Source: a virus. Taken from it: a DNA stretch of 31,759 nt. Numbering within the stretch: position 1 is the stretch's first letter; each line of letters begins with the position of its first letter. Under the pieces are notes generated by a model. It made no database searches, was not told the DNA's origin, and saw only the letters and a list, made by a program, of their open reading frames with translations. The translations under genes and the position numbers were made by a program. The DNA lies in IMG/VR virus record IMGVR_UViG_3300029182_000058, positions 1 to 31,759 of that record; one strand, written 5' to 3'. Positions 1 to 7,081 of the stretch are shown in pieces.

Positions 1-339
1 GTGAAGGGTATGAGCTTTGGGAAGATGAACACCCGAATCGACGTCATCGATACGATTCCCATCAAGGACGATGAAGGATTCTCTTCAAAGGGAGAAGAGA
101 TCATCGCCAGTGTTCGTGCATACAGAGATGAAAGACACGGTTCAAGAAAGTGGGCGAATATGGCCGCCTACACCAAGGCTAATGCTACCTTTCAGTTTAG
201 AAGGATTCCTGATGCGGTGATTGAACCGGGCATGCTGATTCGCTGTGATACCGGTGAGTACCGAATCTTAAGCGTTGAGGTTATTATGGGATTTTATTTG
301 GAAGTAGCAGCAGAAAAGATTGAAGCCACGAAGGACTAG
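1..339 (+). CDS. Phage head-tail adaptor (head closure) protein
   Basis: This 112-residue protein resembles the small head-tail joining proteins of siphoviruses (SPP1 gp16 / Phage_H_T_join type), which sit below the portal and close the filled head. The sequence shows the usual short beta-rich make-up, with an N-terminal stretch rich in D, I and T, a central basic patch (RDERHGSRKW) and a C-terminal segment of the type seen in this family (GEYRILSVE). It begins with GTG at the very edge of the window, so an upstream start cannot be excluded; an ATG four codons in is an alternative. The next gene starts 11 bases after its stop, and the gene order that follows (gp10-like, tail terminator, major tail protein) is the standard siphovirus order and supports the call. 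The family is assigned from similarity by eye and position. Confidence 0.7.
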   Translation: MKGMSFGKMNTRIDVIDTIPIKDDEGFSSKGEEIIASVRAYRDERHGSRKWANMAAYTKANATFQFRRIPDAVIEPGMLIRCDTGEYRILSVEVIMGFYLEVAAEKIEATKD

Positions 340-350
340 GGGGTGATTTC

Positions 351-782
351 ATGGCACGAGCAACCTACAAGCTGCCTGAAGACTTTTTGTTAAAGGTATC
401 TACACTGGCTGAAAAAACTGATGAAATCATCCCGAAGGTCCTAAAAGAAGGTGGCGAAGTGGTGAAAGCCAAAGTGAAGTCAAACCTTCAGGCGGTTATT
501 GGAAATGATACAAAGCTGCCTTCAAGATCAACTGGTGAGCTGATCGATGCCCTTGGGGTTTCTCCGGCCGGAATCAATCGCAATGGGGACTACGATGTGA
601 AGGTGGGATTTGATGAGCCTAGGAGTGATGGTGAGTCAAACGCCAAGCTTGCAAACATTCTAGAGTATGGAAAATCCGGTCAGCCGGCCAAGCCATTCTT
701 GAAGCCGGCAAAAACAGCCAGCCGGAATGCCTGTATTGAGACAATGAAAAGAAAGCTGGATGAAGAGATCAGTAAAATCTAA
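351..782 (+). CDS. HK97 gp10-like head-tail/tail completion protein
   Basis: This 143-residue protein matches the general form of the HK97 gp10-like family: an N-terminal helical part with repeated lysines (residues about 25-50), a middle region, and near the C-terminus the typical E-Y-G motif followed by a proline-rich P-A-K-P-F-L-K-P stretch (about residues 105-120). Members act at the head-tail connector during joining or tail completion. It starts at ATG after a GGGGGTGATTTC ribosome site and lies 11 bases after the adaptor gene, so the two are probably translated from one message. There are no membrane segments and no signal peptide. The family call is fairly secure from the E-Y-G...P-F-L-P signature; the exact step in assembly is inferred from position. 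Confidence 0.75.
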   Translation: MARATYKLPEDFLLKVSTLAEKTDEIIPKVLKEGGEVVKAKVKSNLQAVIGNDTKLPSRSTGELIDALGVSPAGINRNGDYDVKVGFDEPRSDGESNAKLANILEYGKSGQPAKPFLKPAKTASRNACIETMKRKLDEEISKI

Positions 783-803
783 AAGATAAGGAGGGCGAGC
801 GAA

Positions 804-1151
804 ATGTATAACAGTATTTTGAAGGATATAGGCGAGGTCCTTGAGCCTTTGGGGATTCCCATTGAAACAGGTGTATTCAGTAAAAAAGCGCCGGATGAAT
901 ATCTGGTCCTTATCCCTATGAGTGATATCTTCGATCATTATGCTGACGATCTGCCAGGAGCAGAACTACAGGAAGTTCGCCTCTCCTTATTTACTAAGGG
1001 CAACTACCAGGCGAGAAAGAATGAAGTGGTAAAAGCACTACTAGGAGCAGGCTTTATTATAACGGACAGAAGGTATCTCGGATACGAAGAAGATACCGGT
1101 TTTCACCACTTCGCCATCGATGTGGCGAGAGAATATGAAGTGAAATTTTAG
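804..1151 (+). CDS. Probable tail terminator / minor tail protein
   Basis: This 115-residue soluble protein starts with ATG behind AAGGAGGGCGAGCGAA. No strong motif is visible; the sequence is mixed alpha/beta, with an N-terminal helix-like M-Y-N-S-I-L-K-D-I-G-E and a C-terminus ending in H-F-A-I-D-V-A-R-E-Y-E. In siphoviruses the gene between the gp10-like protein and the major tail protein normally encodes the tail terminator, a ring that stops tail-tube growth and docks to the head connector. The length fits that role. The role is therefore inferred from synteny and size, not from a recognised domain. Confidence 0.55.
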   Translation: MYNSILKDIGEVLEPLGIPIETGVFSKKAPDEYLVLIPMSDIFDHYADDLPGAELQEVRLSLFTKGNYQARKNEVVKALLGAGFIITDRRYLGYEEDTGFHHFAIDVAREYEVKF

Positions 1152-1188
1152 CTGAAACAGATTCAGCGATTTTGAAGGAGGAATAGAC

Positions 1189-2070
1189 ATGGCAACAATC
1201 GGATTGGATAGTCTATATTATGCCAAGATAACAGAAGACCAAAATGGCATCGAAACCTATGGCACACCAAAGGTCCTGGCAAAAGCCATGACAGCGGAGC
1301 TAAGTGTGGAGCTGATTGAAGCGATTCTTTATGCAGATGACAGTGCTTCAGAAGTGGTCAAAGAATTTAAAAGTGGAGCATTGACACTTGGAATCGATGA
1401 TATCGGATCCTTGGTGGCACAGGATTTGACTGGGTGTAAAATCGACAGCAACAATGTCGTTGTTTCAAGAAGTGAAGATGGAGGAAGTCCGGTAGCAGTC
1501 GGGTTTCGTGCCAAGAAAGCCAACGGAAAGTATCGATACTTTTGGCTTTATAGAGTTATTTTCTCAGTTCCTGCCACAACCCTTGCAACTAAGGGTGACT
1601 CCATTACTTTTAGCAGTCCCACCATAGAAGGTACTGTATTCAGACGTAATAAGCTGGATGGTGAAAACAAGCATCCTTGGAAAGCAGAAGCCACTGAGGG
1701 AGATACAGGCGTATCAGCTTCAACAATTTCAAGCTGGTTCACATCTGTTTATGAACCGGACTTCACAGCGGTGACACCGACCATTACCATCACAACACAA
1801 CCTGCAGGACTAACGGACGTGACAGCAGGTAGCGTTACAGGAAGCCTTTCTGTCGTGGCTGAGTCCAACACCAGCGATCCAGTAACCTATCAGTGGTACG
1901 AGAACACCATCGATAGTACAACAGGAGGCACAGCTATTAACGGTGAAACCTCTGCCAGCTATGATATTCCTACGGATCTCTTGGCGGATACCTATTACTA
2001 TTACTGTGTTCTCAGCCTTGTTGGTGCCAGTGATGTAACGACCACAGTGGCTACTGTTGTTGTTTATTAA
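1189..2070 (+). CDS. Major tail protein with C-terminal Ig-like domain
   Basis: This 293-residue protein fits the major tail (tube) protein: it follows the terminator gene and precedes the chaperone and tape measure, and its first ~190 residues resemble the phi13-type major tail protein of Firmicutes phages (start MATIGLDSLYYAKI, then a beta-rich core with S-P-T-I-E-G-T-V-F). Residues about 197-293 form a separate T/S/V-rich beta domain with the Q-W-Y-E-N motif and Y-Y-Y-Y-C of an Ig-like/bacterial surface fold, as often decorates tail tubes and may weakly bind cell surfaces. It starts at ATG after AAGGAGGAATAGAC. The C-terminal stop sits 14 bases ahead of the chaperone start. Hexameric rings of such proteins make the tail tube; the Ig-like part is dispensable in several relatives. 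Confidence 0.8.
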   Translation: MATIGLDSLYYAKITEDQNGIETYGTPKVLAKAMTAELSVELIEAILYADDSASEVVKEFKSGALTLGIDDIGSLVAQDLTGCKIDSNNVVVSRSEDGGSPVAVGFRAKKANGKYRYFWLYRVIFSVPATTLATKGDSITFSSPTIEGTVFRRNKLDGENKHPWKAEATEGDTGVSASTISSWFTSVYEPDFTAVTPTITITTQPAGLTDVTAGSVTGSLSVVAESNTSDPVTYQWYENTIDSTTGGTAINGETSASYDIPTDLLADTYYYYCVLSLVGASDVTTTVATVVVY

Positions 2071-2084
2071 TGGGAGGGTTGATC

Positions 2085-2495
2085 ATGGCAGATGAAAATG
2101 TAAAACTTACTGAAGCGGCTGAAGATAGAAGCGCCACGATAGAAATCGGTGGCACGGAATTTAAACTGGTACTGACCACGAAAGCGACGAAAGAAATTGC
2201 TGGACGATATGGAGGTCTTGAGAACCTGGGCGAGAAGCTCATGAAAACAGAGAACTTTGAAATGGCCATTGATGAGATCGTGTGGCTGATTACGCTTCTG
2301 GCTAATCAGTCCATCTTGATTCACAACATCAGAAATAAGGACCAGAAAAAAGATCTTCTCACCGAAGAGGAAGTGGAGCTTCTCACCACACCTTTTGACC
2401 TAGCTGAGTACAAGAATGCAATTATGGCTTGCATGATGAAAGGCACCAAAAGGAATGTAGTGAGTGAACCCTCAAAAAACGAGGTAGTCGGGTAA
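2085..2495 (+). CDS. Tail assembly chaperone, short (gpG-like) form
   Basis: This is the unshifted product of the chaperone gene, 136 residues. The ATG at 2085 is chosen because GGGAGG lies 7 bases before it; an upstream ATG at 2070 in the same frame lacks such a site. The N-terminal half (I-E-I-G-G-T-E-F-K-L, then an acidic helical region) is typical of tail assembly chaperones placed between the major tail protein and the tape measure. Such chaperones coat the tape measure and recruit tube subunits. The last codons contain the slippery heptamer described separately, after which this form ends in V-V-G. Position, length and the frameshift signal together make the call strong. Confidence 0.85.
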   Translation: MADENVKLTEAAEDRSATIEIGGTEFKLVLTTKATKEIAGRYGGLENLGEKLMKTENFEMAIDEIVWLITLLANQSILIHNIRNKDQKKDLLTEEEVELLTTPFDLAEYKNAIMACMMKGTKRNVVSEPSKNEVVG

Positions 2496-2683
2496 GTGAT
2501 GAGGAGTTATTTACCCGACTGATCTATTACGGCACAGTCCACCTTAACAATAAAGAAGTCGAGGTTTGGCTGATGCCTATAGGATACCTTATGGATCTTT
2601 GGGAATGTCACAAACAGTTTATTGGCATTGCAAAACCCATACTAAACCTATCAATCGATGATGTGATTCCTGCATGGCTTTAG
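2085..2683 (+). CDS. Tail assembly chaperone, long (gpGT-like) frameshift form
   Basis: Reading moves to the -1 frame after the AAC codon that ends at 2480. The -1 frame is open from the CGA codon at 2480 to the TAG at 2681-2683, adding 67 residues (R-G-S-R-V-S-D-E-E-L-F-T-R-L-I-Y-Y-G ... ending I-P-A-W-L), for about 199 residues in all. The extension is hydrophobic and aromatic with W-E-C-H-K-Q-F, as in the T part of gpGT proteins, which contacts the tube protein. The extension has no good start codon or ribosome site of its own, so frameshifting is the only likely way to make it. The 67-codon open extension, the heptamer and the stem-loop are all seen directly; the function is by family knowledge. 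Confidence 0.85.
2474..2520 (+). promoter_or_regulatory. -1 programmed ribosomal frameshift signal
   Basis: The heptamer AAAAAAC (2474-2480) is in the correct phase (A AAA AAC) in the chaperone frame. Five bases later begins a perfect 10-bp stem: AGTCGGGTAA (2486-2495) pairs with TTACCCGACT (2511-2520) across a 15-nt loop. The short form's stop codon (TAA, 2493-2495) lies inside the stem's left arm. This is the classical slippery site plus stimulator arrangement. Confidence 0.9.
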
Positions 2684-2697
2684 TCGTCTCTTTTGCG

Positions 2698-2717
2698 CGT
2701 ATATTAAGGTATATACG
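2698..2717. repeat. Inverted repeat after chaperone gene
   Basis: CGTATAT (2698-2704) and ATATACG (2711-2717) form a perfect 7-bp inverted repeat with a 6-nt loop, 14 bases after the chaperone extension stop. There is no T-run, so it is not a terminator; it may be an RNA processing or protein-binding site. The 173-bp stretch around it (2684-2856) holds no credible gene. Confidence 0.5.
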
Positions 2718-2805
2718 AATCGAAATGATAAACCAATCTTACACTTAGAGGTTTAATGTAACGATGGGACTGTTATATTAAAAATATAAAAAGTTAGATT
2801 ACGCT

Positions 2806-2830
2806 GACACCGAAATATGGTGTCTTTTTT
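2806..2830 (+). terminator. Rho-independent terminator inside the tail operon
   Basis: GACACC (2806-2811) pairs with GGTGTC (2819-2824) over a 7-nt loop and is followed by six T. It lies between the chaperone and the tape-measure gene, 26 bases before the tape-measure start, an unusual place in a late operon. Confidence 0.75.
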
Positions 2831-2856
2831 CATGCCTATTGAGGAGGTGAGGCACT

Positions 2857-5139
2857 ATGGCAGATAATTTTGGACTGAAGATTGGAGTCGAAGGGGAAAA
2901 GGAATTTAAGGACGCACTTCGAGAAATAAATAGAGATTTCAAAGTGCTAGGCTCAGAGATGAAGTTGGTCACATCCCAGTTTGATAAACAGGACAAGTCT
3001 CTGCAGGCAGTGACTGCAAGGAATGATGTCCTGAATAAAGAGATCGATGCTCAAAAGAATAAAATCAACGCCCTGGAATCTGCCCTAAAGAATGCCGCCG
3101 AATCTTTCGGTGAGAATGATAAGCGAACCAAGGCATGGCAGATACAGCTGAACAATGCAAATGCAGACCTGAACAAAATGGAAAAAGAGCTGGAAAACTC
3201 ATCGGTTGAAGCCGAAAACCTAGCTGATTCTCTGGATGAATCGGGTAAGTCTGTAGATGATGCAGGAGGTAGATTCGATAAGTTTGGAGGTATTCTAAAA
3301 GGTATTGGTGTAGCAATGGGGTCAGTAGCTGTAGCGGCTGGAGCTGCAGCAATCAAGATCGGAAAAGAAGTTGTTCAGCAGTTTGGAGAACTGGAACAGA
3401 ACCTGGGTGGATCAGAGGCAGTTTTCGGAGAATATGCAGCTTCTATTCAGAAAACAGGAGAAGAAGCTTACAAGAATCTTGGCGTATCCCAGAGTGATTA
3501 TCTGGCCACAGCCAATAAGATGGGTGCTCTATTTCAGGGATCCGGACTTGAACAGCAGAAAAGTCTGGAACTGACTGAGAAGGCTATGCAGCGAGCTGCT
3601 GATATGGCTTCCGTTATGGGAATCGACATGCAGATGGCACTAGACTCCGTCGCAGGAGCTGCCAAGGGCAACTTCACCATGATGGACAACTTGGGTGTTG
3701 CGATGAATGCCACCAATGTGGAAGCCTATGCTCTTGCTAAGGGATTGGATTTTACCTGGGCTTCAGCTACACAAGCTGAGAAAGCTGAAGTCGCCATGCA
3801 GATGTTCTTTGAAAATACAGAACAGTATGCCGGTAACTTCGCAAGAGAATCCACTCAAACGGTGACCGGGTCACTAGGTCTGCTTCAGGCAGCAATGGGA
3901 TCTTTCACAGCTGGCCTTGGAAATGCAGATGCGGATACGAAGAATCTCACACAGAATCTGGTAGATGCATTCCAGTCTGTTGTAGAGAATATCGTACCGA
4001 TTTTAGAAAATGTTGTTGCTGCATTGCCGACAGCCATGGATGGTATTTTACTAGCTGTTGGTGATTTATTACCCCTACTATTAAGTACGGTTACAGACTT
4101 ATTCACTCAGATTCTTGAGACCTTATTGAGTCTTCTTCCAGAGCTGATTCCAGCGGCGGTAGATGCGGTCATGACGATAATCGGAGCTTTAGTAGACAGT
4201 CTTCCACTACTTATTGATGCAGCACTGCTTCTTATAACCGCCCTGGTAGAAGGATTAGGACTGGCACTTCCTGAACTGATTCCTTCAATGGTGGAAGCTG
4301 TAATTCTCATAGCAACTACTTTGATTGAAAATATAGATCTGATCTTAGATGCCGCATTTACATTAATTACCGGACTGGCACAAGGACTACTGAATGCATT
4401 ACCAGCTTTAATTGAAGCACTACCACAGATAATAGCTAGCATCGTGACTTTTCTCATTGAAAACTATCCGAAACTTCTTGAGATGGGCATCAACCTGATC
4501 GTGCAACTGGGAGCTGGATTAATTCAGGCCATACCACTACTCATAAGCAAAATACCTGCCATCATCTCGGCAATCGTTGGAGGGTTTGGAGAGGGTATAC
4601 CCTCCATAACAGATATAGGAAAAGATATCATCAAGGGTCTTTGGTCTGGAATTTCTTCCATGGTGGGCTGGATAAGAGAAAAAGTTGGTGGCGCTATGAG
4701 TGGAATTGTCGGAGGCGTGAAGAATCTGCTTGGAATCCATTCGCCTTCGACAGTCTTTGCCGGAATCGGATCGAACATGGGTCAGGGAATCGGAGTTGGG
4801 TTCAGTAATGCCATGAAAAACATTGCAGCAGAAATGAAAAATTCCATCCCGACGGATTTTGATGGACTTCAGGTTGATGTCAGTGCTGTGGGGAATATTA
4901 TCCCGGATACCTCTTCCCTTGCCGTAGCAGGAACAATGCCCTATGAAGGCTTGGAAGCTCTGTTTAAAGGCATGCTTGAGAAGATGGGATTCGGTGTGAT
5001 GACAGGAGGAGAAGGTGAAAGCGAAGTTCTTGGTGGTGTGACAAATCAGTATAATATCACGATCAATAATCCGAGCTCGGAACCTTCCTCTGATAGTATT
5101 CGATCAACACTACTCAAGCATTCATATGGACTGGTATAG
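2857..5139 (+). CDS. Tail tape measure protein
   Basis: This 760-residue protein sets tail length and, in many phages, leaves the tail with the DNA. It starts at ATG behind GAGGAGGTGAGGC. The first ~135 residues are charged and heptad-like (coiled coil, typical K-E-L-E-N-S repeats), followed by a glycine/alanine-rich hydrophobic segment (about residues 148-170). Residues about 395-600 are a long run of hydrophobic helices with repeated L-P-x-L-I/L-P pattern, and residues ~600-660 carry a G-G-V-K-N-L-L-G-I-H-S-P-S-x-V-F stretch seen in many Firmicutes tape measures. The last ~100 residues hold an I-T-I-N-N-P segment. Its size is modest; at roughly 1.5 angstrom per residue, a tail somewhat over 100 nm would be expected. 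Position after the chaperone supports the call. Confidence 0.93.
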   Translation: MADNFGLKIGVEGEKEFKDALREINRDFKVLGSEMKLVTSQFDKQDKSLQAVTARNDVLNKEIDAQKNKINALESALKNAAESFGENDKRTKAWQIQLNNANADLNKMEKELENSSVEAENLADSLDESGKSVDDAGGRFDKFGGILKGIGVAMGSVAVAAGAAAIKIGKEVVQQFGELEQNLGGSEAVFGEYAASIQKTGEEAYKNLGVSQSDYLATANKMGALFQGSGLEQQKSLELTEKAMQRAADMASVMGIDMQMALDSVAGAAKGNFTMMDNLGVAMNATNVEAYALAKGLDFTWASATQAEKAEVAMQMFFENTEQYAGNFARESTQTVTGSLGLLQAAMGSFTAGLGNADADTKNLTQNLVDAFQSVVENIVPILENVVAALPTAMDGILLAVGDLLPLLLSTVTDLFTQILETLLSLLPELIPAAVDAVMTIIGALVDSLPLLIDAALLLITALVEGLGLALPELIPSMVEAVILIATTLIENIDLILDAAFTLITGLAQGLLNALPALIEALPQIIASIVTFLIENYPKLLEMGINLIVQLGAGLIQAIPLLISKIPAIISAIVGGFGEGIPSITDIGKDIIKGLWSGISSMVGWIREKVGGAMSGIVGGVKNLLGIHSPSTVFAGIGSNMGQGIGVGFSNAMKNIAAEMKNSIPTDFDGLQVDVSAVGNIIPDTSSLAVAGTMPYEGLEALFKGMLEKMGFGVMTGGEGESEVLGGVTNQYNITINNPSSEPSSDSIRSTLLKHSYGLV

Positions 5140-5150
5140 GAGGTGAACCT

Positions 5151-5927
5151 TTGGACAGAGAATTATGGCTATTTAATGGGATGACTCTATCGAAACATAA
5201 TAAATGGGATGTTGAAGAGGTCATCGAAGGGATAGGGATCCCAAAAGTACGAGGAAGTAACCTCCAGGTCCCATTTCAGCATGGAAGCAGATGGGTCAAG
5301 AAAAGATATGATCGGCGCAGGATGGTCTTTTCCATGTGGATCAAAGGAAAAGACAGGTCAGAGTTAGATCAGAATATTGATGCGTTTATTCGAGGAATTT
5401 CAAAGCCTGGAATCCATACTTTAAGAAGGATTGGTAAAAATGGAGAAGTCAGAGAAGCACAAGGTGAACTAAGTTCAGATATCAACCTTGTCCGAAAGGC
5501 TCCGGGATACGCCAAGTTTGCTCTGGAAATTGAGCTGCCGGATCCTTTTTTCTATGGCACCGATGAAGTTATCGTTGATGAAGTCATAAATTCTAAAACT
5601 TATAACTGGACCCATGAATATGTGGGTACGGCTCCACTCATCGCAATGGAAATCGAGCTCGTTGGGCCAATGACTAATCCAATGCTTCAAAATACGAACA
5701 ACGGGATATGGGTGCAGTATTTAGGTGTCATTAATACCGGGGAGATCGTTGTGCTAAACACCAGAGATTTCTCCTGCATTAAAGAAGGAGAAAATGTTAT
5801 CACCACTGTGAAGCATGGCGGAGATGCATACTGGATGATATTTGAAAGTGGAACAAATAACATGAAGCTCACTACAGAAACAACCGGTGGTACCGTGGAG
5901 TTCAGGTATCATCCAAGCTATTTTTAA
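5151..5927 (+). CDS. Distal tail protein (Dit / Sipho_tail family)
   Basis: The 258-residue product matches the distal tail (Dit) family that forms the ring at the tail tip joining tube, tape measure and tip proteins. It has the N-terminal domain rich in R-V-K-K-R-Y-D-R-R and M-V-F-S-M-W-I-K-G (residues ~45-70), typical of this family, followed by the L-E-I-E-L-P-D-P-F-F-Y-G linker motif (~125-136) and a C-terminal galectin-like beta domain. The start is TTG at 5151, preferred because AGGAGGTGAACC precedes it with correct spacing. It lies 11 bases after the tape measure stop, the usual Dit position. Confidence 0.88.
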   Translation: MDRELWLFNGMTLSKHNKWDVEEVIEGIGIPKVRGSNLQVPFQHGSRWVKKRYDRRRMVFSMWIKGKDRSELDQNIDAFIRGISKPGIHTLRRIGKNGEVREAQGELSSDINLVRKAPGYAKFALEIELPDPFFYGTDEVIVDEVINSKTYNWTHEYVGTAPLIAMEIELVGPMTNPMLQNTNNGIWVQYLGVINTGEIVVLNTRDFSCIKEGENVITTVKHGGDAYWMIFESGTNNMKLTTETTGGTVEFRYHPSYF

Positions 5928-5937
5928 GGAGGACTGT

Positions 5938-6228
5938 ATGAATATTGAGGATCGCAAAGATAGAAAAGAGCTGAAATTTATCAAGATAGTTGATGGCGTG
6001 AAGCTTATGCAGGAACTGTATGAGACCATTCCAGAACTAGAACCAGTCGTAGAAGAAGGTGAACTCATGATCAATCTACGTCTTTTCACAAGTGGTCATG
6101 AAATTACTCTTTGGGTTCCGAAGGAGGCAGATGAGCATCTCATCCGGAATATTGTAATGGAGCATAAGTATCAGAATGAGTTTGAAAGTGAGGTGAGCAA
6201 GAATGCCCTACCAGGAACTGAATCATAG
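5938..6228 (+). CDS. Small hypothetical tail-module protein
   Basis: This 96-residue acidic, soluble protein begins with ATG at 5938, which has AAGGAGGACTGT ahead of it; a longer frame opening at 5887 overlaps the distal tail gene and has no ribosome site. The sequence (K-F-I-K-I-V-D-G-V-K-L-M-Q-E-L-Y, several glutamates, then T-L-W-V-P-K-E-A-D) is not a family I recognise. It overlaps the next gene by 26 bases, so the two are probably co-translated. Its place between Dit and tip proteins suggests an assembly or structural role, but no function is visible. Confidence 0.7.
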   Translation: MNIEDRKDRKELKFIKIVDGVKLMQELYETIPELEPVVEEGELMINLRLFTSGHEITLWVPKEADEHLIRNIVMEHKYQNEFESEVSKNALPGTES

Positions 6229-7069
6229 ACGAATCCCATATGATATTGACGGAACAGTTGTGGGCTACAACATCGGTCAAGATTATGCCAAAGGCATAAC
6301 GGATTGGCTTTCAGAAAGTCAGCTTTCAGCGATAAACGATGAAGGAACCAGTACGCTATGGAAGTCCAATGAAGGTTCATATGGTGGTTCTGTACAAAGA
6401 TGCATGTGGTTTTTCTTTCCTGAAGCTAGAGAAATTGAAGCGAGCAACTGGCTTGGATCATGGGTTAGAAGTCTTTTAAGATTTGAAATGCAAGGCAGCA
6501 ATGATACAACCAACGGTATGGACGGAACATGGGAAACTGCAGTATTTCCTTCTGGAACACCTATGGGTTCTCACACGGTTTCTTCATGGTGGAGGCTCTA
6601 TGTCAAACCTGTTTCCTTTTCAACCACCTACAAAACCATACGCATCAAATTTGAATTATATTCATCCTATGATGGAGACTCCTATTTTAGAAAAGCTCAT
6701 TTCTATGGAAGAAAAGCATATGGACAAACCCCTGATGACATTCTCATCTGTAATATTGACGGCAATGAGAAAACAGCACTGTTGGATTGGGGAGACAGAC
6801 CTGAAGGCACTACAATGATTAAGTCTTTCAAGTTGAAAAACGCCAGTTCAAACAGAATCGCTTCAGGTGTAAACATCCAGCTCAATCATGGTGACTATGG
6901 GCTTTCTTTTTCTGAAGACGGTCCTTGGACAGCAACGCTTGATATTGCATCGATTGCTCCAGATAACTTAAGCGCAACAATCTACATCAGAAATCTTTTA
7001 GGTGCACCTCCTCTCATACTGGGACCAAAGGCGGGAAGATGCATCATCACCGTCGGAAGCTGGACATAG
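6203..7069 (+). CDS. Probable tail-tip/baseplate structural protein
   Basis: This 288-residue protein starts at ATG behind GTGAGGTGAGCAAGA and overlaps the previous gene's end by 26 bases. It is rich in W, Y, S and G, with a beta-rich pattern and motifs such as S-S-W-W-R-L-Y-V-K-P and L-L-D-W-G-D-R-P-E, then a C-terminal Ig-like section (I-K-S-F-K-L-K-N-A-S-S). I do not recognise a named family; the make-up and position between distal tail protein and tail-tip protein fit a structural baseplate or receptor-contact component. There are no membrane segments. Its stop is 9 bases before the AGGAGG that serves the next gene's start. Confidence 0.6.
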   Translation: MPYQELNHRRIPYDIDGTVVGYNIGQDYAKGITDWLSESQLSAINDEGTSTLWKSNEGSYGGSVQRCMWFFFPEAREIEASNWLGSWVRSLLRFEMQGSNDTTNGMDGTWETAVFPSGTPMGSHTVSSWWRLYVKPVSFSTTYKTIRIKFELYSSYDGDSYFRKAHFYGRKAYGQTPDDILICNIDGNEKTALLDWGDRPEGTTMIKSFKLKNASSNRIASGVNIQLNHGDYGLSFSEDGPWTATLDIASIAPDNLSATIYIRNLLGAPPLILGPKAGRCIITVGSWT

Positions 7070-7081
7070 GAGGTGAAATGG

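Noticed and set aside
3051-4778. Several open frames of 60-116 codons on the minus strand under the tape-measure gene
   Set aside because: They lack ribosome sites, have repetitive low-complexity translations and mirror the skewed codon pattern of the tape-measure gene; treated as shadows.
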